A stretch of 64,000 nt of DNA from Conexibacter arvalis. GTDB taxonomy: Bacteria; Actinomycetota; Thermoleophilia; Solirubrobacterales; Solirubrobacteraceae. The stretch lies in assembly GCF_014199525.1 (NCBI RefSeq), contig NZ_JACHNU010000006.1:124001-188000 (forward strand), read 5' to 3'. Below the pieces are notes generated by a model. That model did not search any database and had not been told where the DNA came from. It saw only the letters and a program-made list of their open reading frames with translations. The position numbers and the translations under genes are program-made. Position 1 is the first letter of the stretch; every line of letters starts with the position of its first letter. Of this stretch, positions 36,635 through 48,760 are shown piece by piece.

Positions 36635-36900
36635 GGCGCGGCAGTCGAGATGCGCGGGCGCAGTGGCTGCGCGTGCGGCGCGGCGGCGACATGCGGGGCA
36701 CGCGGTGGTGAGATGCGCGGCGCGCGGTGGATGAGTGCGCGCGGCGCGGCGGCGACATGCGCGGCACGCGGTGGTGAGATGCGCGACCCGCGGTGGATGA
36801 GTGCGCGCGGCGCGGCGGCGAAAAGTGCGGCACGCGGTGGTGAGATGCGCGACCCGCGGTGGATGAGTGCACGCGGCGCGGCGGAGACATGCGCGGCTGA
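36635..36900. repeat. 66-bp tandem repeat array (about four copies)
   Basis: Repeat phases at 36635 (diverged), 36701, 36767 and 36833, each opening with CGCGGTGGTGAGATGCGCG in the clear copies, with a few substitutions. It fills the gap between the palindrome and the DksA-like gene. The 66-bp unit stays open in several frames on both strands (22-residue repeats), but I see no ribosome site or conserved product, so I treat it as non-coding. Confidence 0.85.
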
Positions 36901-36947
36901 GTGCGCGGTGAGTGGGTGCGGAGGCTCGGCTGGGGCGCGTCGGGCGG

Positions 36948-37295
36948 TCAGCCGCGGCGGTCGCGGGCGGCCTGCTCCTCGACGGTGCGCTCGGCCCACG
37001 GGATCGCTTCGAGGCGGGCGTCGGGGATCGGCGCGCCGCTCTCGATCGAGCGGCCGTAGCTGCCGTCCTCGATCCGCCGCTCGGCGCGCTCGATCGCGGC
37101 CAGCTCCGCGCGCAGCCGCTCGGCGATCCCCTCGTCACGCTCGCGCTCGAAGGTCTCGGTGCCGACGTCGCCCAGGTGCTGGTCGTAGTGCGCCAGCTCT
37201 TCGGCTTGGCCGTCGCCTTCCGCGAGAGCGGCGAGATCGCGCTCGACGCGGGCGCGCTCGCGCGCCAGCAGCTCACGGGCATGCGCGGTGTCCAT
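36948..37295 (-). CDS. DksA/TraR-like protein lacking the zinc-finger cysteines
   Basis: 115 residues: coiled-coil N-terminal half (LLARERARVERDLAALAEGD ... ERLRAELAAIERAERRIEDG) and the DksA C-terminal block GSYGRSIESGAPIPDARLEAIPWAERTVEEQ (read in pieces). In zinc-containing homologues this reads YGxCExCGxPI...PxAxxCVxCQ; here all four Cys positions are Ser, Ser or other residues. The glycine and the PIPxARLEAxPWA core are kept, so the fold is recognisable. Some bacteria carry Cys-less DksA paralogues that act when zinc is scarce. Might bind the RNA polymerase secondary channel; function otherwise unknown. Confidence 0.85.
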   Translation of the reverse strand: MDTAHARELLARERARVERDLAALAEGDGQAEELAHYDQHLGDVGTETFERERDEGIAERLRAELAAIERAERRIEDGSYGRSIESGAPIPDARLEAIPWAERTVEEQAARDRRG

Positions 37296-37310
37296 GGCCT
37301 GGTGCTACCC

Positions 37311-37434
37311 GCGCGGACGCGCCCGCTACCGGAGGCCGCGGCCGGCGGTCGCGGCGACGAGCTGCTCGCGCGGACGGCCCGCTACCGGAAGGGCTGCGGC
37401 GACGGGCTGTTCGCGCGGACGCGCCCGCTACCGG
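37311..37434. repeat. three spaced copies of GCGCGGACGCGCCCGCTACCGG
   Basis: Near-identical ~22-bp elements start at 37311, 37368 (one base shorter) and 37413 between the cytochrome and DksA-like genes, with related GGTCGCGGCGACG spacers. Downstream of the DksA-like promoter region; role unknown. Confidence 0.6.
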
Positions 37435-37435
37435 G

Positions 37436-37933
37436 TCAGCGGCCGGCGGTCGCGGCGACGAAGGCGGCGACGGCTTCGGCCTGGGAGCCTTCGAGCAGGC
37501 GGGCGGGCATCGTGCCGCCGCCGCGCTGGCGCCCTCTGACGATCGCGTCGTAGGTCAGCTCGGCCGGCGGTCTGAGCACGTCGAGGCTCGGGCCGACCTG
37601 GCCGGAGGCTCTGGCGGCCGCGAGCGTGTGGCAGTTGGCGCAGTTCGCGCCGAACAGCTCGCGGCCCTCTCTCTCCTGCTGGGTGAGCTGGACCGTCTGG
37701 CCGTTTATGTGGGCGTCCGCGCTGTCGCTGTTGCCGATGCCGAGCAGCACCGGGACCGCGACCCCGACCGCGATGTAGAAGACCGAGAAGCCGATCAGCG
37801 CGGTGCGGTTCCCGGCGCGGCTCTGCGACTGCAGCGTCGCGCGCATGCCGCGCGGTCCGCCTCGCAGCGCGAGCAGGAAAAGCACCAGTCCGACGATGAC
37901 CCAGAATGCGATGAACGCCGCCGTTGCGAGCAT
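37436..37933 (-). CDS. membrane-anchored c-type cytochrome
   Basis: 165 residues. Two membrane helices (AAFIAFWVIVGLVLFLLAL, ~5-23, and GFSVFYIAVGVAVPVLLGI, ~49-67) precede a class I cytochrome c domain: haem motif CANCHTL (~98-104) and likely distal Met in GGTMPARLLEGSQ. Helices plus haem domain outside the membrane fit an electron carrier of the bc/oxidase chain. A paralogous haem domain with the same FGxNCANCHTLA core is at 43841. No oxidase or bc1 genes are in the window. AGA is used for several Arg residues. Confidence 0.9.
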   Translation of the reverse strand: MLATAAFIAFWVIVGLVLFLLALRGGPRGMRATLQSQSRAGNRTALIGFSVFYIAVGVAVPVLLGIGNSDSADAHINGQTVQLTQQEREGRELFGANCANCHTLAAARASGQVGPSLDVLRPPAELTYDAIVRGRQRGGGTMPARLLEGSQAEAVAAFVAATAGR

Positions 37934-38022
37934 GGAAAGCGACCCTATCCGCTCCGCACCACGGAATGGAAGGGTGAACTGTCACGTCGGCGACCACCGG
38001 CACGGCGGCCGGCGGCGGCCGG

Positions 38023-41991
<3,969 letters not shown>

Positions 41992-42071
41992 ATGTTCGCA
42001 TATGGGGCGGATCGAATGACGGGCGGGGCTCGGGGAGCGCGACTCCGACGCCTCGTCCGACAGACGCGCGC

Positions 42072-42467
42072 TCACCGCTGGCGGAACCAGCCGCCCTCGC
42101 GCAGATCGTGGAAGACGACGACGTTGCGGCCGCAGGTGGTGACGACCTCCCAGTAGCGGCGGCGCAGCGGGCGCTCGCTCCACCAGCGGTCCTCGACCAG
42201 CCACGATTCGCGCACGGCGTCGACCTCGCGGCCGTCGACCAGCAGCGGTCGGCCGTCGCGCTCGTCGGCGCGCACACGCGCGCGGCGCGGCGCGGCGAGC
42301 CGGTGGCGGCGGACGGCGGCGGAGGTCAGGCCAGCGCCCCCGCCCGCCGAGCGGCCCCTCACCGCGCCCGCACCGCCGCCCGCTCTCGCCGAGCGACCAC
42401 TCGCGCCTCCGCCCGTGGACCTGCCGGCGCCGCCTCCGGCGCGGCCGTGAAGACGCGGGACGCTCAT
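42072..42467 (-). CDS. DUF6504 protein of the ImuB/DnaE2 cassette
   Basis: 131 residues. The first ~65 are low-complexity Gly/Ala/Arg. The conserved part is C-terminal: DGRPLLVDGREVDAVRESWL, DRWWSERPLRRRYWEVVTTC and NVVVFHDLREGGWFRQR. Small proteins of this type are commonly encoded between imuB and dnaE2 in actinobacteria; their biochemical role is not known to me. The ATG overlaps the imuB stop (ATGA), so it is translationally coupled. Confidence 0.8.
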   Translation of the reverse strand: MSVPRLHGRAGGGAGRSTGGGASGRSARAGGGAGAVRGRSAGGGAGLTSAAVRRHRLAAPRRARVRADERDGRPLLVDGREVDAVRESWLVEDRWWSERPLRRRYWEVVTTCGRNVVVFHDLREGGWFRQR

Positions 42468-43651
42468 TCGAACGGCGTCAGCACCGCGCGCCGCTCGGGC
42501 ACGCGCGAGTCGGGATCGACGGCGAGGACCCGCAGCGCCGCGTCGGGCCCCGCGGCGGCGCGCGCCTGGCGCACGCCCTCGCGCAGCCGCTCACGGCGCT
42601 CGGCCGCCGCCTCGTCGAGCAGCGAGCGCTGGTCGCTGGCCGCCGGGCCGAAGCGGACCACGGCGAGCCGCAGCCGCTCGGCCGGCGCCGGCAGCAGCGC
42701 CAGGCGCGGCGCCAGCGCGAGCCGCATCCGCGTCGGGTCCGACAGCGCCTCGCGGAAGGGGACCTGCTCGCGCCAGGTCCCGCCCTCGACGAGCGTCGCC
42801 GCCAGCACGACCGCCCGCAGCGTCCGCCCGCGCCGCTCGTGCCGGGCCAGCAGCCGGTCGACCAGCAGGCCGAGCGCCCGGTCGAGCTGGGCGCCCGAGA
42901 GCGCCTCCGGCAGCTCCAGCTCCTCCTCCAGCCGCTCCGGCGCCTCCCGCGGCCGCAGCGACCCGTCGCGCCCCTGCGCCAGCTCCCGGGCGAGCAGCCC
43001 GGGCGCGCCGAAGCGGTCGGCGACGTCGGACCGCGGCAGCGCCGCCAGCTCCCCGAGCGTCTCGACCCCCAGCCGGGCGAGCGCCTCCGGCAGCGCGGCC
43101 GTCTCGTCGCGCCCGCGCAGCAGCGCGACCGGCAGCGGCGCGAGGTAGTCGCGCGCTGCACGCTCGTCCCCGAGCACGATCTGCGGCCTGCGCGCCCGCG
43201 CGCGCGTCGCCGCGGCCAGCGCGCAGAAGCGCGACGGCCCGGCGCCGATCCGGGCCGGATGGCGCAGCGCCGTCCGCGCCGCCGCCAGCACCCGCTCCAG
43301 CGTCCCGCCGTGCAGCCGCACGAGCCCCTGCGCGGCGAAGCTCGCCAGCCCCGGCCGCTCCGGCGCGACCGCCGCGCCGATCGACTCCAGCCGCACCAGC
43401 AGCCGCTCCCAGGCGTCGGCGACGCCGGCCGGGTCGGGCGGCACGAGCGTCAGCTGGGGACAGCGCGAGAGCGCCTCCCCCAGCGGCATCCCGGCGCGCA
43501 CGCCGAACGCCTCGGCGGCGAGCGAGACCTCCCCGATCCGCGCCTCCCGCCCGGGCTCGGGCGCGAGCGCGGCCGGGGAGCCGAGCAGCTCCTCGCGGTC
43601 ACCGACCGCGACGGTCAGCTGGAAGCGGGGGATCAGGACGCAGACGACCAT
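42464..43651 (-). CDS. imuB: ImuB-like Y-family polymerase homologue
   Basis: 395 residues, DinB/UmuC superfamily protein of the DnaE2 mutasome. N-terminal palm/finger region from MVVCVLIPRFQLTVAV (standard Y polymerases have a catalytic DxD here; it is absent), RAGMPLGEALSRCPQLTLVPPD, thumb-like GVETLGELAALPRSDVADRFG, and C-terminal little-finger region RALGLLVDRLLARHERRGR. Loss of acidic residues fits the known non-catalytic adaptor role linking DnaE2 to the beta clamp. ATG at 43651 lies five bases downstream of a LexA box; the frame extends upstream without homology. No imuA is adjacent. Confidence 0.88.
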   Translation of the reverse strand: MVVCVLIPRFQLTVAVGDREELLGSPAALAPEPGREARIGEVSLAAEAFGVRAGMPLGEALSRCPQLTLVPPDPAGVADAWERLLVRLESIGAAVAPERPGLASFAAQGLVRLHGGTLERVLAAARTALRHPARIGAGPSRFCALAAATRARARRPQIVLGDERAARDYLAPLPVALLRGRDETAALPEALARLGVETLGELAALPRSDVADRFGAPGLLARELAQGRDGSLRPREAPERLEEELELPEALSGAQLDRALGLLVDRLLARHERRGRTLRAVVLAATLVEGGTWREQVPFREALSDPTRMRLALAPRLALLPAPAERLRLAVVRFGPAASDQRSLLDEAAAERRERLREGVRQARAAAGPDAALRVLAVDPDSRVPERRAVLTPFE

Positions 43652-43656
43652 CGACA

Positions 43657-43670
43657 CGAACGCATGTTCG
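43657..43670. promoter_or_regulatory. LexA (SOS) box upstream of imuB
   Basis: CGAACGCATGTTCG, a consensus CGAAC-N4-GTTCG operator ending five bases before the imuB ATG on the minus strand. Confidence 0.9.
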
Positions 43671-43777
43671 CATCGAGGGCAGACAGATGCAAGCCCCGCG
43701 AGCGGGCGAGCGGACACGCGCCGGGGCGGCCGGGCCGGGGACGCCGGCCGGCCGCCGGACGGCCCCGAGAACGACGA

Positions 43778-43807
43778 CGGGCGGCGCACCCGCAGGTGCG
43801 CCGCCCG
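43778..43807. terminator. hairpin terminator of the second cytochrome c gene
   Basis: Perfect 13-base arms CGGGCGGCGCACC / GGTGCGCCGCCCG with a CGCA loop, 33 bases past the cytochrome stop on the minus strand, followed there by TCGTCGTTCTC. Confidence 0.65.
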
Positions 43808-43840
43808 TTCGCGAAAGGACGTCCGCCGTGCGGCGGAGCG

Positions 43841-44323
43841 CTAGGAGGCGCCGTGGCCGCCGGCGGCGGCGACGTAGGCGGCGACCTCCTCGAGCTCGAC
43901 GCCCGAGAGCAGCCTGCCGGGCATCTCGCCGCGGCCGTTGGAGCGGCCGAACTCGACGGCATGTCTGACGAGCGCCGCGTCGGGCTTGAGCTCGTCGAGA
44001 TTCGGCCCGATCTGGCCCACGGCGTTCGCCGACGCGAGCGTGTGGCAGTTGGCGCAGTTCTCGCCGAACACCTCGCGACCGCGCGCCTCGGCCTTCGTCA
44101 GCGTGACGGTGCCTCTCGCGCTCTTGATCTCGTGGGCCTCGCTGTCGGCGTTGCCCACGATCACGAACGCGATGACCGCGGCGCAGACGATCGTGAGCAG
44201 GCTGACGCCGGCGATCACGAGAGCCGTCGTCCCGCGGTCCGCGCTCGGCGGTCCGGCACTCCCTGAAGCTTCCTTCTTCGCGTCCAAGTCGTCTCCCAGC
44301 GTTGCGACCTCAAAGTGAGACAC
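43841..44323 (-). CDS. membrane-anchored c-type cytochrome (second copy)
   Basis: 160 residues: hydrophilic N terminus, one membrane helix (ALVIAGVSLLTIVCAAVIAFVIV, read in pieces, ~34-56), then a class I cytochrome domain with CANCHTL (~91-97), GQIGPNLDELKP and the probable axial Met in RGEMPGRLLSG. GTG start without Shine-Dalgarno. Similar haem domain to the protein at 37436 but with one helix instead of two. The two flank the SOS cassette. Probable respiratory electron carrier. Confidence 0.9.
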   Translation of the reverse strand: MSHFEVATLGDDLDAKKEASGSAGPPSADRGTTALVIAGVSLLTIVCAAVIAFVIVGNADSEAHEIKSARGTVTLTKAEARGREVFGENCANCHTLASANAVGQIGPNLDELKPDAALVRHAVEFGRSNGRGEMPGRLLSGVELEEVAAYVAAAGGHGAS

Positions 44324-44414
44324 GGTGTCCCGATTTTGTGACCGATCGTACCATCGCCGCGCAACGGCGCACTTCGAGGTGCGACGGCGATCCGTCGCCG
44401 GGACAGGGCGCCGG

Positions 44415-45860
44415 TCAGACGACGAGCGCCGACGCGCCGTCGTTCTCCACGCGCGCGTGCGCGGAGGGCGGGAAGGCCCTCCCCTCGCCCCCGCACAGCA
44501 CCGACTCGGCCGACAGGTCGGCCCGTCGCGCGAGGTCGACCGCCTGCGCGCGGGCCTCGACCGCGATCTCGCGCAGCTCGTGCCCGACCAGCCTGCCGTC
44601 GGCGACGCGCGCGGCGCCGTCGACCCAGACGTGGCTGACGCAGCGCGACGTGGCGCAGTAGACGACCTGCTGCCACGGGTCGTGGATCGCCGCCAGCTCG
44701 GGCGTGTTGCCGTCGAGCAGCACGACGTCGGCGCGCTTGCCCGCCTCCAGCGAGCCGACGCGGTCGTCGAGCCGCAGCGCCCTCGCGCCCTCCAACGTCG
44801 CCATCCGGAGCACGTCGACCGCCGTGATCGCGTCGGCGCGCAGGTGATGGACCTTCTGCAGCAGCGCCGCCGCCTTGATCGCGCCGAACATGTCCTGGTT
44901 GTCGTTGGAGGCGGCGCCGTCGGTGCCGATCCCGACCCGGACCCCCTCCCGCCGCAGCCGCGGCACCGGGCAGACGCCGGAGGCGAGGATCATGTTCGCG
45001 ACCGGGCTGTGGGCGACCGCCACGTCCCGCGCGGCCAGCAGCGACAGGTCGCGCTCGCCGCACCAGATGCAGTGGCCGGCGATCAGCTCGTGGTCGAGCA
45101 GGCCGACGTGGGCGGCGTGCTCGACGGTCGTGCGGCCGGCGTGCCGGCTGCGCGACTCGGTCACCTCCTCGCGCACCTCGGCGAGGTGGGTGTGGACCGC
45201 CCAGCCGTGCCGCGCGCACGCCGCGACGCTGCGCGCCATCAGCTCGTCGCTGACGCCGAGGATCGTCCCGATCCCGAGCCGGAAGCCGAGCAGCGGCTCG
45301 GCGGCGAGGCGGTCGGCGAGCGCCTCGTGCTCGGCGACGAACGCATCCTCCGGCGGCGCACCCTCGTAGAGGTTCTCGGCGCCGAAGGAGACGATCCCGC
45401 GCAGGCCCATCTCGGCGAGGCCGTCGGCGGCGCCGAGCGAGGCGAGCGAGCCGAGGTTGCGGTGGCAGGACATGTCGTTGACGGTCGTGATGCCGGACAG
45501 CAGCATCTCGGCGCCCTTCAGCTTCGTCCCGATCCGCACGTCCTCGCGCGTCGTGACGCGGCCGGCCGGCTCGACCACCCGCTCGAACCACTCCCACAGG
45601 GACGCGGTCTCCCCCATCCCCGTCACGAGGCCTTCGGTCAGGTGGGTGTGGCAGTTGACGAAGCCCGGCAGGACGATCCCATGGCCGTCGCCGACGACCT
45701 CCGCCTCCGGGAAGCGCTCCCGCAGCTCCGCCCACGGGCCGACGGCGGCGATCGCCCCGTCGGCGGCGAAGGCGACGGCGCCGTCGCGGATCAGCTCGCG
45801 GGCCGGGTCCATCGCCAGCACCCACGCCCCGCGGACGACGGTCGACGGCGCTCCGTTCAC
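44415..45860 (-). CDS. amidohydrolase / deaminase (TRZ-ATZ family)
   Basis: 481 residues, metal-dependent hydrolase of the guanine/5'-deoxyadenosine deaminase and chlorohydrolase group. Metal ligands: LPGFVNCHTHLTEGL (HxH, ~70), AVHTHLAEVREEV, AGHCIWCGERD with the third His, and the catalytic Asp in VGIGTDGAASNDNQDMFG; C-terminal SLEAGKRADVVLLDG closes the composite domain. Starts at GTG 45860 overlapping the permease stop (GTGA), with AAGGAGGAG upstream. Its place after an ABC importer suggests it deaminates or hydrolyses the imported heterocycle. Exact substrate not readable. Confidence 0.9.
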   Translation of the reverse strand: MNGAPSTVVRGAWVLAMDPARELIRDGAVAFAADGAIAAVGPWAELRERFPEAEVVGDGHGIVLPGFVNCHTHLTEGLVTGMGETASLWEWFERVVEPAGRVTTREDVRIGTKLKGAEMLLSGITTVNDMSCHRNLGSLASLGAADGLAEMGLRGIVSFGAENLYEGAPPEDAFVAEHEALADRLAAEPLLGFRLGIGTILGVSDELMARSVAACARHGWAVHTHLAEVREEVTESRSRHAGRTTVEHAAHVGLLDHELIAGHCIWCGERDLSLLAARDVAVAHSPVANMILASGVCPVPRLRREGVRVGIGTDGAASNDNQDMFGAIKAAALLQKVHHLRADAITAVDVLRMATLEGARALRLDDRVGSLEAGKRADVVLLDGNTPELAAIHDPWQQVVYCATSRCVSHVWVDGAARVADGRLVGHELREIAVEARAQAVDLARRADLSAESVLCGGEGRAFPPSAHARVENDGASALVV

Positions 45861-46699
45861 GCCCGCTCCTCCTTGCGGCCCGCGTGGTACCACGGCAGCA
45901 TCAACCGCTCGGCGAGCCGGACCAGCCCGAACAGCGCGATGCCGATGACGGCGAGGACGATGATCGTCGCGAACATCTCCGCCGTCGCGACCTGGTTGTT
46001 GAGCGTCAGGATCAGGTAGCCGAGCCCGGCGTCGGCCCCGACCCACTCGGCGAAGACGGCGCCGATCACCGACAGCGCCGCGCCGATCTTCAGGCCCGAG
46101 AAGAGGAACGGCAGCGCGCTCGGCAGCTGCGCGGTCCGAAACCGCTTCCAGCGCCCGGCGCCGAGCGTCTTCAGCAGGTTGAGCAGCTCCGGCTCGGTCG
46201 ACTTCAGCCCGTCGAGCGTGTTGACGGCGATCGGGAAGAAGCTGACGAGGGCGATCACGATCACCTTCGGGCGCAGGTCGAACCCGGTCCAGATCACGAG
46301 GATCGGCGCGATCGCCGGGATCGGGACCATCTGCGAGACGACCAGCCACGGGTACATCGCCCGCTCGGCCAGCAGCGAGCTGGCGAGCACGACGGCGAGG
46401 CCGACGCCCAGCACGATCGCGGCCGTGTAGCCGATCAGGATCTCCTGGATCGTCACCCACGCGTTGTCGGCCAGCAGCGTGCGGTTCTCCCACATCGCGC
46501 TGAAGACGTCGGTCGGCGCCGGCAGCGTCGACTCCTCGGTGCCGCTGATCCGCACGCCGGCCTGCCACAGCACGAGCACGAGCGCCAGGAACAGCAGCGG
46601 CGGCAGGACGTGCCCGGCGGCGCGGCGCAGCCGGGCGCCGGAGCCGCGGCGGCTCTCGGCCTCGCCGCGCGCGGAGGCCGCGGTCTGCACCGCCGACAT
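45857..46699 (-). CDS. ABC transporter permease (NitT/TauT/ThiX type)
   Basis: 280 residues, BPD_transp_1 family. About six membrane helices, starting with LPPLLFLALVLVLWQAGV (~30-47). The cytoplasmic EAA-like loop is ELLNLLKTLGAGRWKRFRTA (~180-199). The start ATG overlaps the ATPase stop as TGATG. It partners the adjacent ATPase and binding lipoprotein to import an aromatic, sulfonate or pyrimidine-type solute. Confidence 0.93.
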   Translation of the reverse strand: MSAVQTAASARGEAESRRGSGARLRRAAGHVLPPLLFLALVLVLWQAGVRISGTEESTLPAPTDVFSAMWENRTLLADNAWVTIQEILIGYTAAIVLGVGLAVVLASSLLAERAMYPWLVVSQMVPIPAIAPILVIWTGFDLRPKVIVIALVSFFPIAVNTLDGLKSTEPELLNLLKTLGAGRWKRFRTAQLPSALPFLFSGLKIGAALSVIGAVFAEWVGADAGLGYLILTLNNQVATAEMFATIIVLAVIGIALFGLVRLAERLMLPWYHAGRKEERA

Positions 46700-47508
46700 C
46701 AGGCGACGACCTCCTCGAGCTGCCGGCGCGACGCCTCGTGCAGCGGCGCCAGCAGCCGCTGCTTGAGCGCGACGAACGCGGGCGAGCCGTGGATCTCGAA
46801 CCTGCGCGGCCGCGGCAGGTCGATCTCGACGCACAGCTGCACGCGGCCGGGCCGGCCCGACATCACGTAGACCCGGTCGGAGAGGTAGACGGCCTCCTCG
46901 ACGTCGTGGGTGATGAAGAGGATCGTCTTGCGGTCGGCCGCCCAGACGTCGAGCAGCCACTCCTGCATCGTCTGGCGCGTGAGCGCGTCGAGCGCGCCGA
47001 ACGGCTCGTCGAGCAGCATCAGCTCGCGGCCGGCGAGGAAGGTGCGCAGCAGCGCGGCGCGCTGCCGCATGCCGCCCGAGAGGTCGCGCGGCCACCGTCG
47101 CTCGAAGCCGCGCAGCCCGAAACGGCCCAGCTCGGCGCGCGCCAGCTCGCGCGCGTCGCGGCGCGAGACGCCGCCCATCTCCAGCCCGAGCGTGACGTTG
47201 TCGAGCACCGAGCGCCACGGCATCAGCAGATCCTTCTGCGGCATGTAGCCGACGCGCCCCAGCAGCGAGGCGTGCTCCTCGCCGTCGAGCAGGACGCGCC
47301 CCCGGGTGGGCCGCGTCAGGCCGGCGACGATGTTGAAGAGCGTCGACTTGCCGCAGCCGCTGGGGCCGACGATCGAGACGAACTCGCCCGGCGCGATCCG
47401 CAGATCGGCCCCCTCCAGCGCGACGACCGTCTCGCCGCCGTCGCCGGCGAAGCGCTTGCCGACGTCCTCGACGACGAGCTTGGCGGGGGCCTCCTGCGGC
47501 GCGGTCAT
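46699..47508 (-). CDS. ABC transporter ATP-binding protein (NitT/TauT/ThiZ type)
   Basis: 269 residues. Walker A GPSGCGKST (~47-55), Q-loop GYMPQKDLLMPW, signature LSGGMRQRAALLRTFL, Walker B ELMLLDEPFGALD and the H-loop FITHDVEEA. C-terminal tail of ~50 residues beyond the core. Start overlaps the stop of the binding-protein gene (ATGA). Energises import through the downstream permease. Confidence 0.95.
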   Translation of the reverse strand: MTAPQEAPAKLVVEDVGKRFAGDGGETVVALEGADLRIAPGEFVSIVGPSGCGKSTLFNIVAGLTRPTRGRVLLDGEEHASLLGRVGYMPQKDLLMPWRSVLDNVTLGLEMGGVSRRDARELARAELGRFGLRGFERRWPRDLSGGMRQRAALLRTFLAGRELMLLDEPFGALDALTRQTMQEWLLDVWAADRKTILFITHDVEEAVYLSDRVYVMSGRPGRVQLCVEIDLPRPRRFEIHGSPAFVALKQRLLAPLHEASRRQLEEVVA

Positions 47509-48557
47509 GAGCCGCTCGCCGCCGGCAGGTGGTCGTTGCCGCCGTAGCGCTCCGGTGTGAACGGCTCGCTCGCGAGTCTGTTCTCGACCATCCACTCCGA
47601 CAGCGCCTCGACGTTGGCGGCGTCGATCTCGCCGAAGCGGGCGGCGTCGCCCTGGAACAGCGGGCCGTAGGCGTCGAGCTGCGCTCTCGTCAGTCTCTCT
47701 CTCAGCGACTTGTTCTGGGCGAGCAGGTCGGCGAGCGCCTGCGCGGGATCGCTGATCGCGTCCTCGTAGCCCTCGACCGTCGCCTCCGCGAACGCTCTGA
47801 TCAGCGCCGGGTCCTGGTCGATGTGCTCGGTCGTCGAGAAGGCGACGAGGCCCGGGTAGACCGGCCCGCCGTTCTCGTCGAGCTTGAAGCTGTGGGTTCT
47901 GTGGCCGTCGACGTCGAGCTGGACGCCGTCGGCCGGCCAGAAGCCGGTGAAGCCGGCGATCTTGCCGCTCTGGAGGTTCTGGACGCCGTTGAAGCCGATC
48001 GTCACGACCTTGACCTTCGACGGGTCGCCGCCGTCGTTTCTGACGACCGTGTCGAGGATCGCGTTGTCGGACGGGACGCCGGTGACGCCGACCGTCTTGC
48101 CCTCCAGCTGTCTGCCGGAGGCGATCCCCTCGCTCTCCAGCGTGATGACGCCGCCGAGCGGGCGCTGGACGATCGCCATGAACGCCTCGATGTCGAGGCC
48201 CTCGCCGATCTGGTTGGCGACGTCGAGCCCGTCGGCGAGGCCGAAGTCGGCCTTGTCCGCGTTGATGAGCCGCAGCGTGTCGGCCGTCGAGGTCGGCTGG
48301 ATCACCTCGAGGTCGATGTTGCGGTCTCTGTAGTAGCCGGCCGCGATCGCGCGGTAGATGCCGGCGTGGACGGCGTTGGGGACGAAGTCGAGCACGAGCG
48401 TCGCCTTCGTCATCTCCGCCAGCTCGCCGCCGCTCGTCGTTCTGACGGTGTCGGCGGTCCCCCCGGAGTCGCTGCTGCCACAGGCCGCCACGGTCACGCC
48501 GAGCACGACGAAGGCGATCGCGACGGTCAAAAGGCGCCACATCTTCCTCTGTGTCAT
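47505..48557 (-). CDS. NMT1/THI5-like ABC substrate-binding lipoprotein
   Basis: 350 residues. Lipoprotein signal MWRLLTVAIAFVVLGVTVAA-C with the lipobox VAAC followed by GSSDSGG. The mature part fits the NMT1 family: LVLDFVPNAVHAGIYRAIAAGYYRDRNIDLEVIQP (read in pieces), ADFGLADGLDVANQ, LEGKTVGVTGVPSDNAILDT and GFTGFWPADG. Homologues bind pyrimidine thiamin precursors (ThiY), riboflavin or aromatic solutes. ATG at 48557 has GGAGAAG upstream; the frame to 48617 is spurious. First gene of a four-gene overlapping operon with ATPase, permease and amidohydrolase. A YlmB-like salvage scheme is possible but unproven. No TPP riboswitch seen upstream. Confidence 0.92.
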   Translation of the reverse strand: MTQRKMWRLLTVAIAFVVLGVTVAACGSSDSGGTADTVRTTSGGELAEMTKATLVLDFVPNAVHAGIYRAIAAGYYRDRNIDLEVIQPTSTADTLRLINADKADFGLADGLDVANQIGEGLDIEAFMAIVQRPLGGVITLESEGIASGRQLEGKTVGVTGVPSDNAILDTVVRNDGGDPSKVKVVTIGFNGVQNLQSGKIAGFTGFWPADGVQLDVDGHRTHSFKLDENGGPVYPGLVAFSTTEHIDQDPALIRAFAEATVEGYEDAISDPAQALADLLAQNKSLRERLTRAQLDAYGPLFQGDAARFGEIDAANVEALSEWMVENRLASEPFTPERYGGNDHLPAASGS

Positions 48558-48568
48558 CTCTTCTCCGG

Positions 48569-48606
48569 GTTCAGTTGACTGAACTACGATCAGTTGGCTG
48601 GACCAA
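48569..48606. promoter_or_regulatory. inverted and direct CAGTTG repeats upstream of the ABC operon
   Basis: GTTCAG-TTGA-CTGAAC (48569-48584) is a perfect six-base inverted repeat. CAGTTG-a-CTG-a-AC recurs as CAGTTG-g-CTG-g-AC 19 bases further on (48591). It lies just upstream of the lipoprotein ribosome site, so a substrate-responsive repressor is likely. Confidence 0.55.
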
Positions 48607-48760
48607 GATTGTCCCATGGCCCGTCAAGCGTCATTGGCCGGATGGCGAAAGATCATCTCCGCTCGCCGGCCCCCCTGCTGCACGTGAGCGTATACGTGCC
48701 CGTTTACGAGATGGGGCGGTTCCGGCGGCCGCGCCGCCGAGACCGTCGCGCTCGCGGCGC

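Noticed and set aside
36580-36999. Minus-strand repeat protein over the 66-bp array and palindrome
   Set aside because: The frame runs through the 40-bp palindrome, has no ribosome site, and similar frames are open on the other strand, so coding is unsupported.
48558-48760. TPP riboswitch in front of the NMT1-like transport operon
   Set aside because: No conserved CTGAGA or ACCTGATCTGG-type blocks are present; only short inverted and direct repeats.
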